A DNA stretch of 64,000 nt. Source: Blattamonas nauphoetae (taxonomy: Eukaryota; Preaxostyla; Oxymonadida). Location: NCBI GenBank assembly GCA_033064195.1, contig JARBJD010000152.1, positions 108,194-172,193 on the forward strand, written 5' to 3'. A program made the translations under genes and the position numbers. Positions 44,919 to 55,698 of this stretch are shown one piece after another. Position 1 is the first letter of the stretch. Each line of letters begins with the position of its first letter. The notes under the pieces are model-generated. The model worked only from the letters and a program-made list of their open reading frames with translations, did no database searches and was not told the origin of the DNA.

Positions 44919-45368
44919 TGACAGCACTTCAAAATAAGTCCAACTCCCATTCACAAGCCCTCTCCATCACATTGAGGTTGCAGAACTGCTCGACCGTCTC
45001 AACACATTGAACACGCTGCTGAAAGCACGATTCTCCAAGTTCCCGCATCGATTTCTGTTCAATCCCCATTCAAACATCCTCACACGCGTCTGATTCTGGC
45101 CTCTTCTTCAAAGCACCGCCCACCCCGCCAGCTCCTCCAGCAGAACAAAAGTCTGTTTAACCGAACGATGATGCTGAAAATGTTGCTGATGAACGTACTC
45201 TTGAAGAAGAAGCTGATGAAAACGCTCCTGAAGTAGATGGTGATTTGCGTCACTTTCTCTTGTTTACGATGGCTATTGTTCTACATTTTCTTCTGATTTT
45301 TATGGTTTGTGTCGCAATGAAGCTATTGAACATCTTAATTGATTGCTCTCATTCTTTCTCTCTTTGAT
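44919..45368 (+). CDS. Possible small spliced gene, tail-anchored product
   Basis: Between the RRM gene and kinesin-8 there are three plus-strand open pieces that look coding but do not join into one confirmed model. The first, 44950-45080, reads IEVAELLDRLNTLNTLLKAR followed by FSKFPHRFLFNPHSN. A middle piece is LLQQNKSLF. The last, 45165-45368, reads an acidic stretch (ERTLEEEADENAPEVDGD) and then a hydrophobic segment of about 25 residues (HFLLFTMAIVLHFLLIFMV) near the C terminus. That order would suit a tail-anchored membrane protein. Exon borders and start codon are uncertain, and this could be a decayed gene. Confidence 0.25.
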
Positions 45369-45423
45369 CGAACCTTAAAAACTGATTTCACTTCAAAACC
45401 GATCGCTCAACTCAACGTATTCC

Positions 45424-48400
45424 ATGTCATCAGGATCTATCCCACGGCCACTCTCGGCGCCAGCGGGCCCTGTAACCACAACATGCAATAGAATTCGCGT
45501 CTGTGTCCGGTACGTCTCATAATTTCGTGAATTCATTTTGAATCTGTGATTTTAGAGTAAGACCTATGAATCAAAAAGAAAGCGCTTCTCAAAGCAATAT
45601 GATCGCTCTTCTTCCTCCTAATGTCATTATTTATGATCCCAACGACGAAATTGCTGGAAACAGGGCTCGATACGGACTTTCTCGTCGGTCTCGCGAAATG
45701 CGCTATGCTTTCGACAGAGTCTTTGGAGAAAGCACGCTTCAAGATGATATGTATGAGGGATCAGCAAAACCACTTGTTCAATCTGTCTTGCAAGGCTACA
45801 ATTGCTCAGTTTTTGCATATGGTGCCACTGGGGCAGGAAAAACACATACCATGATGGGAAATGATGTTTCTGGAAGGGGAATCATGTACAGGATGCTTGA
45901 AGACATATTTCATGAATTTGAAAACAATCAAGAGAGAGCATACTCGATGACACTTTCATACCTTGAAGTCTATAATGAACAGATTCGAGACCTTCTTGCA
46001 ACAGGGACAGACAAAGGGAAGAGTTTGGAACTCCGGGAAATCAAAAACAACATTGAGATTCCAGGTCTCTCCAAACACCATCCAACCACAATTGAGGAGG
46101 TCTTTTCCCTCCTCTCGCGAGGGGGTCAAAACCGTGTCGCTGCAGAAACGAAAGCAAACTCTGTTTCATCTCGATCTCATGCTGTTCTGATTGTTGAGAT
46201 TCTCGGAAAAGACCCAACAGCCATATGTTCAACGACGCTTTCAAGCAAACTCTGTCTCGTTGATCTTGCAGGTTCGGAAAGGGCTAGTGTTGCAGACAAC
46301 AAGGGTGTAAGATTGAGAGAGGGAGCAAAGATCAACACATCACTTTTGGCTCTCGGGAACTGCATCAATGCCTTGACCACAAATGCCGTACATATTCCTT
46401 ATCGACAGAGCAAACTCACTCAATTATTGAAAGACAGTTTGGGAGGGACGGCACAAACAGTCATGATTGCGAATATTAGCCCAGCAAGTGGAAACGCAGA
46501 AGAATCCCATAACACGCTGAAATATGCCAACCGCGCAAAAGAAATTCGTGTCGTTATCAAAAAGAATGAGAACCTTGTCCAACAACATGTGTCGCAATAC
46601 CAAGCGATAATTGAACAGCTCAAGGAGGAGAATATCTCTCTAAAGTCACAAGTCCAAACTCTTCAAGACACTCCAGTTATAGAAGAAAACAACGCACATC
46701 TTTCCACCTTTTCACAACTCAGAGGAAGAATTGCTCAGTATCAGCAGGAAAGATGCCAAAACGCTGTCGAACTTGGCCGACAACGCACAATCATTGAGGA
46801 AACGACTCTCTACATCACTGAACGAATATCTGAGGAAGAAGTATTTCGTGCACAGACCCCTGAAGCACAGCAACAACAATTATCTGTTCGTTTACAGGCT
46901 ACTCCCACAGTTCTCCATGATGCTAATCAAAGAAGAAAAGCCGCTCAAGAGAAACTTGTAGTTGTTGAACTCGCAAAAACTAGATTAATCGAAGAAGAAA
47001 TGATCCTTAGACGTCAGATTAACAGAGATATGCCAAGTGGAGATCTCAAAAGCGCTCTCATCTCCCTCCTCGATGGAGCCGTGAGTTCCTGCGAAGCTGA
47101 GGACGCCCGTCAAGCTCTTTTGATATCCACTCGACGTACACATCATGCTCATAAGCGGATTTCTACACTGCAGGATTCTATCCCAGAATTAGGTCGAATG
47201 ATGGAACTTCTCTGGAAAGTGTGTCATTCGGAGATTGAACTTGATTCCTATGTTCACCTTGAGTATGCACAGGCTCTCCAGATTCTGAACAACGTCCGAG
47301 TTGAGTTCGCACGCGAAAAGAAAGAGGTTGAGGAGATTCCACCGCAGCAAGAGGCACTCCTTGCCGAAATGAACGAACGAGAGAAGATTAATTCCATTCA
47401 ATCGCAAAGTCCCCAACTATTCACACCGCGCTCCGCTGTTCGTTGTCCCATCCGTATTCACTCACCTCTCGCGAGAGGATCACCGACGCCGGAGCATCCT
47501 CCTGCTCCATCGACTGGAGATTCACTTGTGTGTCCTTCGCCAAACAAAATTCTCAACTCTCCATTTCGTTTCCAAACTCCGTCTCTCCCATCTGAGCTCG
47601 AGACAGCTCAACCTGACGATACAAATCTTGTTTTCACAAATCCTTTCGGAGCGTCACAACTTAATCCACAACACGAACCTTTTGGAGAAGTTACAATTGA
47701 CGACGAAACAGACCTCGTCGAGCTTCAGCCTGACTTCGCTCAGCCGACGGAGAGAGTATCGTCACCCCAACCAAACGAAGAAGAGACTGTTGAGATGTTA
47801 TTTGATGTTCAGACAGAACCACAAAATGAGAAGCAACAAGACCTGCACGACTTCGAAGAGGCGCTCCTCACGCCAGAATCTCCAGTTCGCACCGTCCCAC
47901 AAAAGCAGAAGGAACCATCCAGTTCCTCATTTTCATTCGATACCAACCCGTCCTTCCCACAACACTCCTCCCAACCCCCTCCAAGCACATCTGTCTCTCG
48001 AAAGCGTTCCTCAACAATGCTCCCACCACGCTGTCCTGGCGAGCGGACAGAGGGGAAGATGGAGCGATCGGGATCTGCTTCGACGTTGATCAAGCGGCAA
48101 CCATCGCCATGCCCGAAACCCAATAAACAGGAACGAATGAAAGGCGGAGTGAATGGAGAGAAAAACACAACACAACCCAAAGTTCAACAACAACGTCCAA
48201 ACTCTGCACGGCCGACTGTGTTCCTTTCCCTTGTCAACCAGCCAACTCTGAATAGACAGAATCCCCGCGACACCAACAGCACGTCTCGAAAGGAGAATGC
48301 GAATGGAACAACGAACACTTCCATGAATCGAGTGGGAGGGAGAGAAAAATCGAGCACAAAGGATCTTTTGGATAAACTTGAGACCATACAGAATCAATTT

Positions 48401-48436
48401 GAAATGCAGAAACGACTGAGCAACACAAAATGTTGA
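45424..48436 (+). CDS. Kinesin-8 family motor
   Basis: Microtubule motor of the Kip3/KIF18 group, which shortens microtubules at plus ends and sets spindle length. Exons 45424-45509 and 45556-48436 join in frame over a 46-nt intron (GTACGT donor), restoring the first motor strand as RIRVCVRVRPMN. The product is about 989 residues. Motor motifs: GYNCSVFAYGATGAGKTHTM (P-loop), MTLSYLEVYNEQIRDLL, NSVSSRSHAVL (switch I), LCLVDLAGSERAS (switch II), GVRLREGAKINTSLLALGNC and IPYRQSKLTQLLKDSLGG. The phrases GYNC.VFAYGATGAGKT and NTLKYANRAKEI are typical of kinesin-8. A coiled-coil neck and stalk follow to about residue 620, then a disordered Ser/Pro-rich tail with a final short coil. The N-terminal extension of about 25 residues is disordered. 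Confidence 0.92.
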
Positions 48437-50038
48437 TAATTTCTTCCTTTTCTTCATTCCAACAGTTTACTTCATTTTTACTCCTCATTTTCTCTCGGCA
48501 CAATTCGTTTCACTCAATTTTCTCGTTCATTTTTAACATTTCAACCCACTTCTTTTCAACTTATTCATCATTTTTGTTCAATTTATCAACGAAAATGTTT
48601 TAACAATCCCAAAGAAAAGGTTAAGAAGTTGATTCTGATCAACCCGAAATATTTCTTTTGGTCAGTCAAGTCCCTTCATGAAGAGAATGCAGATTGGGGA
48701 TACAGTCAAACCAATGCATTATCGAAAATTAGAATGATAGATAACTTTCTTCGAAGTGAGGACAATCTATCAGATTTTGAATCTGCCGGAATGATCACGA
48801 CAATACCATTGAAAGAAGAGATAAAGAAATATTGAGAATACTAGACCCAAACTGAATGAATAACGGTTTCTAAAATGAAGTGAAGGTATTATAATAGAAC
48901 TATGTGTAATTTGAAATGACTTGATCCAAATGTGAGAAACATTCGCAGATGACACACTGGTGGTAATCCATTTTCTTTCAAATAAAAACTGAATTGTTTT
49001 GACTCCTTTTTTTGAAGTCGGATGGATCATCGAAGCTTTTTTCAGAATCGAACCAGAGACCACTTTTTTCGTCTTTCATCTCGATAGATTCGTTTGAATT
49101 GATTCTCTCACACAGAATCGGTTTTTGAAGATGGTCTTCATCGTTGAGAAACTTTTGAGAGGTTTTGATACACAATAGGGTGATAAAATGGCTCTGTCAG
49201 AAATTAGTGAAATCTCTTGTGATTAAATAAACAAAAACAAAGAATTTCACCTCTCAAAAGTGTACTGAACATCTAAATGGCAATTAGACGAAACAAAGAT
49301 TTTGTCACCAACTATAGTGTGAAGTGTCTTTTCAATGCTATTCGCTCAAATTGAATTTGAATGGGAAACTGGAGAAGAAAAGTGAACTCGAGTGAAGTTG
49401 GGATACTCGATTTTTTGATTTTCATCGTGTAATTCGGAATATTCACCAATGGATGGCGTTTTTTCCATCAATCCCTTCACTTTTTTCATCTTCGATGTTT
49501 AACTCCTGAATCTCGTGACTTTGTGTCACAGCTTTCTTCCCAAAATGAGAGAAACATCCCGATCGAAAGATCATCTCCATCTTCGGCATTGACTCCTTTT
49601 TGAAAAAGTGTCTCATAATATTATCAGACCACGACTCTCGGCAAAAAGGTACGTCGGGTTTCCATCTCTAAGTTGTGTTCTCATCATCACTCATTTCGAC
49701 TCCGAGATCATCAATATTCATTCGATCCTCACAAATGATGTCGTCAACTTTCTCACCAATTCGAATACAAAAGCGAGAAGAATTAACCAGAGTCCACTTT
49801 TTGGGAGAACCCAAAAACACCCAAAGCCAGGCGTTCCATTGAGGACCGAGAGCAGATCAAATATGAAATGATGGAATGATTGTTTATCTCGAATGGTTGA
49901 GTTCAACGACAAGATGTACCTGAAATACATCAACATAGGGAATCAAGAGCAATCTCGCAACAAAAGCGAAGCATCAAATGCGTCCGCACCTGTTCGACGG
50001 TCTTCAAGAGAGATACTACAAACATAAACATTAATTCT
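48437..50038. other. AT-rich gene-poor stretch
   Basis: About 1.6 kb without a convincing gene. Open frames are under 100 codons, interrupted and of no recognisable family. The base composition drops visibly in G+C compared with the genes to the left, marking the start of the transposon-rich part of the window. No inverted repeat, tandem repeat or RNA gene was recognised here. Confidence 0.45.
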
Positions 50039-50356
50039 TCATCTTGGAATGAAATGACCATGAACCGAAAAGCACTGAAGAGTGATCTCTAGAATTGATC
50101 TGAAAGGCGAGATGAAGATATATCAAAATAATTACCTGTGAGTTTCAGAAAATACGTAGATTGATTTCAGCTTTTCTTTAGTTTTTTCTCTCCTTTCCCT
50201 CTGTGTAGTGATCGTCACTTCTGGTACTCTCATCCCCGCCAAGTTTTCGTCCCCCTGATCATAGCATTCCGCTTTGCAGGCAAAGTTTGAGTAGAGCTTC
50301 GAAACGTTGAGATATGGCTGTTTAAGTTGAAGGGAGGTTGCCATTGGGAGACGCAT
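50039..50356 (-). CDS. Possible small two-exon gene
   Basis: An ATG at 50356 opens a frame (MRLPMATSLQLKQPYLNVSK, NFACKAECYDQGDENLAGMR, then a Lys/Glu/Arg helix). A 36-nt intron at 50100-50135 (GTAATT..TTTCAG) joins it in frame to a second exon that ends with TGA at 50039. The product would be about 94 residues. The intron has the size and ends of introns in the confirmed genes, which is the main support. No family is recognised. Confidence 0.3.
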
Positions 50357-50645
50357 ACTCCATGCTCATTAGAACAAGAGAATGGGAGTTCTTGATGAAA
50401 CCACAAAATATTTCCATTTCTTATCGGCTTTTATTCACCTCTTGTTAGTGAGTCAAATGGATCGATGAAACAAACAATCAACCCTGATTCACAGGTTTTC
50501 AATCGACAACGACACTTCTAGCTCGGTCTTGAGGATGGTGGAAGGATCAGGAATACTCTGCTCAATCTATTCGATCTATTCCATGATTTCGAAGAACTAA
50601 CTCCCAATCCGACTTCATTCTTCTCATGTCGTTCACTTCGATCAA

Positions 50646-51113
50646 TTGTCGACTCTTCCATCACAATCTATTGATACATACTCACCTACTTATCATTCTC
50701 AAGTTCCTCGATTCCCATCAATCGCGAAAATCGAATGTTCTCGCATTCCCAGCGATGTTTACTTCGACTTGAGATGCAGTGAAGTCTGCGAATGGGACAA
50801 CCCTTGTTATGGTCAATCTCTCAATCACTGTATGTGTTGGTTTGTCCACGGATGGGGCAAGCTCTCTGATTGGAGCGTAAATGCACAGTTTTGCCCATCG
50901 CATCACAAATCTCATTTCCGTCGAACGGTCAAAACACTCAAACGAAGTGCAGCGTTATTGAGGGAAAGTGGAAGTAGGAAGGAAATGGATGACCTTCAAA
51001 GGATAAAAAAATGGTTTGACAAGAACAAGCCCAATCATCCATCGACTTTGATGAACATCGATTTTCGTGCCAATCTATTTATCGATTGTTGTCTTCTCTT
51101 CGATGAGGATTGA
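50646..51113 (+). CDS. Cys/His-rich open frame, unidentified
   Basis: An open frame of 155 codons without an in-frame ATG near its start, so it is either a 3' exon or a decayed gene. It has a cluster that could bind zinc: LRCSEVCEWDNPCYG, NHCMCWFVHGWG and QFCPSHHKSHFRR, that is C-x3-C-x5-C, C-x-C, H and C-x2-HH. The second half is a charged helical region (KTLKRSAALLRESGSR). No named family fits. It sits among mobile-element remains, so it may be element cargo. Confidence 0.35.
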   Translation: MSTLPSQSIDTYSPTYHSQVPRFPSIAKIECSRIPSDVYFDLRCSEVCEWDNPCYGQSLNHCMCWFVHGWGKLSDWSVNAQFCPSHHKSHFRRTVKTLKRSAALLRESGSRKEMDDLQRIKKWFDKNKPNHPSTLMNIDFRANLFIDCCLLFDED

Positions 51114-51297
51114 ACTCCGGACCTCTCCATCTTCACTCAAGGAGGATTCGAATCTTCTGTCATCTTGGAGTCCCTCCCTTCTATCATCCTTCTTTGTACT
51201 CGAACAGATTCTTGCTCCGCAAACAATCCATCTGGAGTTCCTAAATCAGAGCAACACCAATACTTAGCGGAGAGAGCCGATAATATCGAAACACTAG

Positions 51298-52056
51298 TTA
51301 TTTGTGTTCTGACTGAGATTGATCACAAATATGTGCGACAGCACCAATGACCACCACATGATGGTGTTCAAAAAACGACTGTCCTAGATTGTTTCTGGCT
51401 TGAGGGAGAAATAAGACTTGCTTGTGGTCAGCAATCACAACTGCAACGAAAGGCTTCAGGTCGATATTGTGTTGATTCTGTTTAGTTAGTTGTGTGTGAA
51501 ATCTGTAAACATGACACTCAAACTCCCACATCAACATGTTGTCAAATCCCATCTTTTGGGATGCAGTTTCACATCCGTCGCAGAGATCTGTGCGGTAGAT
51601 TGGAGGTGTGAATGTTGAAGTGTGTGAATTGAACCATGATGGAGGGATTATCCCCGTGAAAAAATGGTGTTCAATTGACAGTAAAGTGAATACCTTGATT
51701 CGAAGACGAGCAGGTGGGATTCGAACAATCTAAAAGCGCCAATAAGTGAGAAGATAACATCATCGTCTGGAAGTCTAAAAGTCGAATGAAATGGAAATGT
51801 TCTCAGCTTGTTCAGGTTTGTTTTGACCAAGTGGTGAAGTGACCTGAATCCATGTTCGACGGGACGAACTCATATCATCATCTGATACCGAACCATCACT
51901 GTTAGAGTTCTGTGAATACAGCGCGTCTTCTGGAACTGTCCAAATATCAGAAGATTGGTGATTGATCGCTCGATACTTCTCTGAAGGGGACCCGTACGGA
52001 TTCATCTCTGTTGAGTCGTTCACGTATCCTCTCTGTGAGTGTGTGCTTGTGTCCAT
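51298..52056 (-). CDS. Possible decayed or spliced gene, unidentified
   Basis: Two minus-strand open pieces of coding-like composition: 52056-51775, starting MDTSTHSQRGYVNDSTEMNP with an acidic Ser/Asp-rich stretch, and 51600-51298, reading DLCDGCETASQKMGFDNMLM, WEFECHVYRFHTQL and FVAVVIADHKQVLFLPQARN. Candidate introns with GT..AG ends lie near 51785-51835 and 51600-51690, but no unique in-frame join was found. No family is recognised. Confidence 0.25.
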
Positions 52057-52181
52057 CTATCCCGTGTTTTATCTTTTCATTTCCGTGCAGTATTCGTCCC
52101 AAGCTTCGTCTTCTTCAATAACATCTGAATGGTTGGGAAGAACTTAAGGAACATACAGCTCGACTAGTTCTGAATTGTATT

Positions 52182-52316
52182 TTAATTTTTCAGAAATGAA
52201 CATAATTGTTCAGAAATGAAGTTTAATCATTCAGAAATGAACAGGAATTATTCGTAAATGAACAGAGATTTTTCTGAAATGAACAGTGATTGTTCGTAAA
52301 TGAACAGTCCTTTTTA
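52182..52316 (+). repeat. 21-bp iteron array, left arm of the element
   Basis: About six direct copies with 21-bp period sharing TTCAGAAATGAACA or close variants (TTCGTAAATGAACAG, TTCTGAAATGAACAG). They lie directly inside the left terminal repeat and are mirrored at the right end, suggesting transposase-binding sites. Confidence 0.8.
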
Positions 52317-52432
52317 CATGCTTATTTTTTGACGAGATGTTTCCCAAGAGGTTGAAAGAACGAATGGAACTCAATTATACCGGCCGCTGTCATGATCGTC
52401 AGGTAATCGCACTGAGAGATTTTAAATGATAT

Positions 52433-52699
52433 TTGATAAGTGGTTGTTCTCATCTGAGAAGAGACCGACCAACTCTCCCGGTTCATTTTTCCAAAGTGTT
52501 ATTCAATCGGGTTCAGTTCACAGTCATATTGACAGATGAGGAGTTAAAATCTGGTTTTCTGCAAAAAAGAATTCTACCTTTACGAAAATCAACCAAAATC
52601 ATTAATGACGAACTCGTGGTTTTCATCATTTCTTACGAAAAGAGCACAAAAAACAGAACTCCAGCACTGAAGGACATTGTCCAGGAATGTGCACGCTAA
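52433..52699 (+). CDS. Short open frame inside the TA-flanked element
   Basis: An 88-codon open frame without ATG, reading VHFSKVLFNRVQFTVILTDE, then LRKSTKIINDELVVFIISYE and ALKDIVQECAR. A candidate upstream exon beginning MFPKRLKERMELNYTGRC (from about 52340) ends at a CAG/GTAATC donor, but the join is not confirmed. It does not show a DDE transposase motif. It may be a relic of the ancestral transposase or captured sequence. Confidence 0.25.
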   Translation: MISGCSHLRRDRPTLPVHFSKVLFNRVQFTVILTDEELKSGFLQKRILPLRKSTKIINDELVVFIISYEKSTKNRTPALKDIVQECAR

Positions 52700-52821
52700 T
52701 TCCACTTCGAAAACCAATGATCATCATCAATGACGATGATTAGATCTCACCTCTTCGATCTTGTTGAGTTTATAGTCGAGAATTGATCACAATTCTGAAC
52801 ACGGAAAAGTGTCGTTCAATT

Positions 52822-52968
52822 CTGAAGAATTACTGTTCATTTCAGAATAATCTCCGTTCATTTCTGAAAAATCTCCGTTCATTTGTGAACAATTGAAAGA
52901 CATTTCTGAATAATCATGTTCATTTCTGAAATATTACAATACATTTCTGAAAAAGAAAAATACAATTC
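52822..52968 (-). repeat. 21-bp iteron array, right arm of the element
   Basis: Inverted counterpart of the left array: copies of TGTTCATTTCTGAA-type units (ATTTCAGAATAATC, ATTTCTGAAAAATC, ATTTGTGAACAATT, ATTTCTGAATAATC, ATTTCTGAAATATT) with roughly 21-bp period. Confidence 0.75.
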
Positions 52969-53219
52969 AGAACTAGTCGAGCTGTACCTTCAACAAATCC
53001 GATCTGATCGATGTAACTTTCCTATAGGATGGATTGAAGTGATGAAGTGTTTAATTGCACTGACCAAGAGTTAAACTTGACGAAGTACCAAACATGATCT
53101 TGATTGTGTGCGGGGTTTCGCCCAGATATAATCAGACATCCTCAAGACAGTCGGACAGTGTCATTGAGAGGAACGAGAAAGTCATTAAAAAAGTATGTGG
53201 GAGAAAAAATCATGTTATA

Positions 53220-53814
53220 GATGTGTCATTAACCCGGTCCGTGTCACCAACCCGGAACCTGGGGTTGAAAGAAACCATTTTGGTCAAACTAAGAAAAAAA
53301 TAAAATTTGAGAATTTTCTATCGAGGCGAATCGGAGAAAACCTCAAAATACTGTATACAGCAGGAACACACACTTTTTTTCAAACTTTTTCAGCTCGTAT
53401 CTCCACAACCAGATATCCGTTTTACACCAAATAAAAAGCATTTTTATCGCAAATATATCGAAAAAAGACTCACAAAAAAATAAAAATTTTTTTCCCAAAA
53501 ACTTTTTTGTCGAGAAAAACAGCGATTTTTCACATCTTCACAAATACACAAAATTGTTTTTTCAATTTTTGTTCAAAGAATTCTTTTCTCGAAAAAAACG
53601 TTTCTGTGGAAAATTTCATCAAAATTGGTCCACAGGTTGTGGAGATATGATTTGGACACACTACCAAAAGGGCCTTAAACGAGGTTTTTCGAGGTTTTCT
53701 CTGATTTGCCAAGATAGAAAATTTTAAAAATTGATTTTGTTCTTAGTTTGACCAAAATGGTTTATTTCAACCCCATGTTCCGGGTTGGTGACAGAACCGG
53801 GTTAATGACACATC
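53220..53814. mobile_element. Second TA-flanked fold-back element
   Basis: A 595-bp element with ends GATGTGTCATTAACCCGG (left, from 53220) and the reverse complement (right, to 53814), each flanked by TA (53218-53219 and 53815-53816). The inverted match continues with few changes through CACCAACCCGGAAC, GGGGTTGAAA and ACCATTTTGGTCAAACTAAG, at least 90 bp per arm. The centre is AT-rich with no coding capacity. It belongs to a different family from the element at 52154 by terminal sequence. Confidence 0.75.
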
Positions 53815-54109
53815 TATTAATTGATCCACTGGTTGTTGAGATGTTCCATAAAAGTATAATCAGAAGGAGCCCATAGGACGAGGTTGATTGTGGAATCATA
53901 TAATATACTTGTCGTCCACATCCATTGAAATGGATTGAGTCTTCTCTTCGCTGTCTCGATCTGGTCATCCACCTCATACTGACTTTATACTCGAATCAAA
54001 TCAAAATCCTGATGTGACGAGGACGATCTTGCGACAGGAATGAGCCTGCATCCTGAGGTAGGGTTGGCGTTACAGGAGTGTCAATACTCCACGCCATGTC
54101 AAGAATTCA

Positions 54110-55045
54110 CGATCAGTGAAGAATCAATCACAAATGGTTCACAGAAAGAACACATTTTTCGAAACTGTTTGAGCTCGTTTCTCCACGACCAGACGGCCGG
54201 TTGGGACCGAAGAAAAAGCGGTTTTCTATAGAATAAAAACCCATGTATTTTGGTTGGACACAAAATAATGATTTTTTCACATCTTCCCAGATACCCATTT
54301 TTTTGTTGAATATTGTTTTATTGCAGGGGTGAGACTTTTTGATATTGGACAAAATTGCGTATACCCTTCTTCGAAGGTCGTCTCATCATCTCTTCGAGAG
54401 ATACATTGTCCGTTCTCAAAGAGTTGTTGGAGACACCATTCGATTTCATCCTTGTGAAACAAGACTAAACCATGACAAGAGGGATTCGTCTCGTTTTCTG
54501 ATTTGGGTTCTGATAATTTTGTGAGATCTCAAAAAGACTCACCTATGTTCATTTCACCAAAACACGTTTCTATGGAAAAAGTCATCAACATTTGTTCACA
54601 GGTTGTGAAGATATGACGAGAACACATGACAAAAATGGCCAAAAAGAGGTATTTTGTCAGAGTTGGTCCATTCTTGTCGCACACCGAACAGAGCGTGGAA
54701 TATGGATTTTTGTGGATTATTGACGTCTCGACAAGGTGTTCGAACTGATTCCACATTTATATTTATGGTAGTCATTGTCCGATATGACGAGGAGAAGTTG
54801 ACATAATTCTCTCTTCAATCACTTGGCCTTCTATCGTCTGTTCGACAGTATATTGTAGGAGAGATTCCTCGTTGTTCGAATCCAGCTCTTTTGCTCTTGA
54901 TGATTTGTCTCGCCCTCCATTTAATGGTTTTTTCTGATTCGCGTGGGTCTTTAATTCTCAAATTTTTGGTTTTTCTTTGTTTGTCTAATATGTATCTTTT
55001 AACCACAATGTTCCGTGTTTTGGTGAAATGCCCGATTTTGAGTGG
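54110..55045. mobile_element. Decayed relative of the 53220 element, with insertions
   Basis: Segments in the same order and orientation as the 53220 element: a block near 54170-54195 (GAGCTCGTTTCTCCACGACC) matches its left inner arm, one near 54274-54293 (TTTTTTCACATCTTCCCAGA) its middle, and one near 54590-54625 (TTCACAGGTTGTGAAGATAT) its right inner arm. A degenerate right end (AACCACAATGTTCCGTGTTT) lies near 54999-55019. About 200-300 bp of unrelated sequence separates the blocks. The left terminus was not found. Confidence 0.5.
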
Positions 55046-55344
55046 ATTGACAGTCTGAATAGTTCAAAGTCGAACATACATAATTCAAAGTCGATGTGAA
55101 AGAACTCAAAGTCGAATTAAATGCAAACATGGGAAAAATTTGTTTCGCTCATCGAGCATTCTAAGATAAATCTCGATAAATCTGATTCATTTTGTCGTCC
55201 ATTTCCGAATTGAATCAGCAATCCTTCATGTTTGATCCCTTCATTTCATCCAGACTCATTATCTCGTTTCGAATCCAACTCAATTCTCACTTGTGGTGAA
55301 GATGACACTGCTTCTCCTTTCAAATCACCTTCGGTCGTACATAC

Positions 55345-55698
55345 GATACTTTTCTCTCGATTTGGAGGGTAGCTGGAAAAACTTGGATCGTCGGAGGCTA
55401 TTTGAAAGGTGAGACGAAAGCTGATACTCGCGTCTTTATTGAAAGAGTAGCCTCCAGAGATCCCGAAACTTTGAAAACAATTCTCCAAAAATATGTCGCT
55501 GAAGGCACCACGATCATTGCGGACGGATGGAAAGGCTACTAGGGGCTAGAACAATTCGGATACGATCATCGCGTCGTTATTCATCAGAAGAATGAATGGG
55601 TTAATCCACAAGGCGACTCAACAAATAACATTGAAGCATTTTGGAGCAGAATGCGTCGTTGTCTTCACCACAAATTGAAGGTTTCTGTGAAGATGTGA
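55345..55698 (+). pseudogene. Merlin/IS1595-like DDE transposase, broken
   Basis: The frame from 55345 reads WIVGGYLKGETKADTRVFIE, PETLKTILQKYVAEGTTIIA, DGWKGY, then a TAG stop at 55540-55542. It then continues without shift as GLEQFGYDHRVVIHQKNEW and GDSTNNIEAFWSRMRRCLHH, ending at TGA 55696. The motifs 'T.I.DGWKGY..L...GY.H..V.H' and 'N.IE.FWS..R' are those of the DDE domain of Merlin/ISXO2-type transposases. The N-terminal part and the first Asp of the triad are not clearly present, so it is truncated as well as interrupted. No terminal repeats were identified. Confidence 0.65.

Larger units (their letters stand above)
52154..52986. mobile_element. TA-flanked inverted-repeat DNA transposon (MITE-like)
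   Basis: An 829-bp element whose ends are inverted copies: CAGCTCGACTAGTTCTGAAT at 52156 and its reverse complement ending at 52984. Each end is flanked by TA (52154-52155 and 52985-52986), as expected for Tc1/mariner-type insertion. The terminal match extends about 28 bp (through TTGTATTT) and is followed at each side by an array of about 21-bp iterons. No transposase is recognised inside, so it is probably non-autonomous; a short open frame of unknown function occupies the centre. Confidence 0.75.

Noticed and set aside
51095-51130. Second T-loop-like word on the minus strand (GAGTTCAATCCTC)
   Set aside because: The flanking bases do not form a five-base-pair T-stem or an acceptor stem.
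51690-51735. tRNA-like T-loop word (GTTCGAATCCCACC on the minus strand)
   Set aside because: No acceptor stem, D-arm or anticodon arm could be placed around it at the right spacing.
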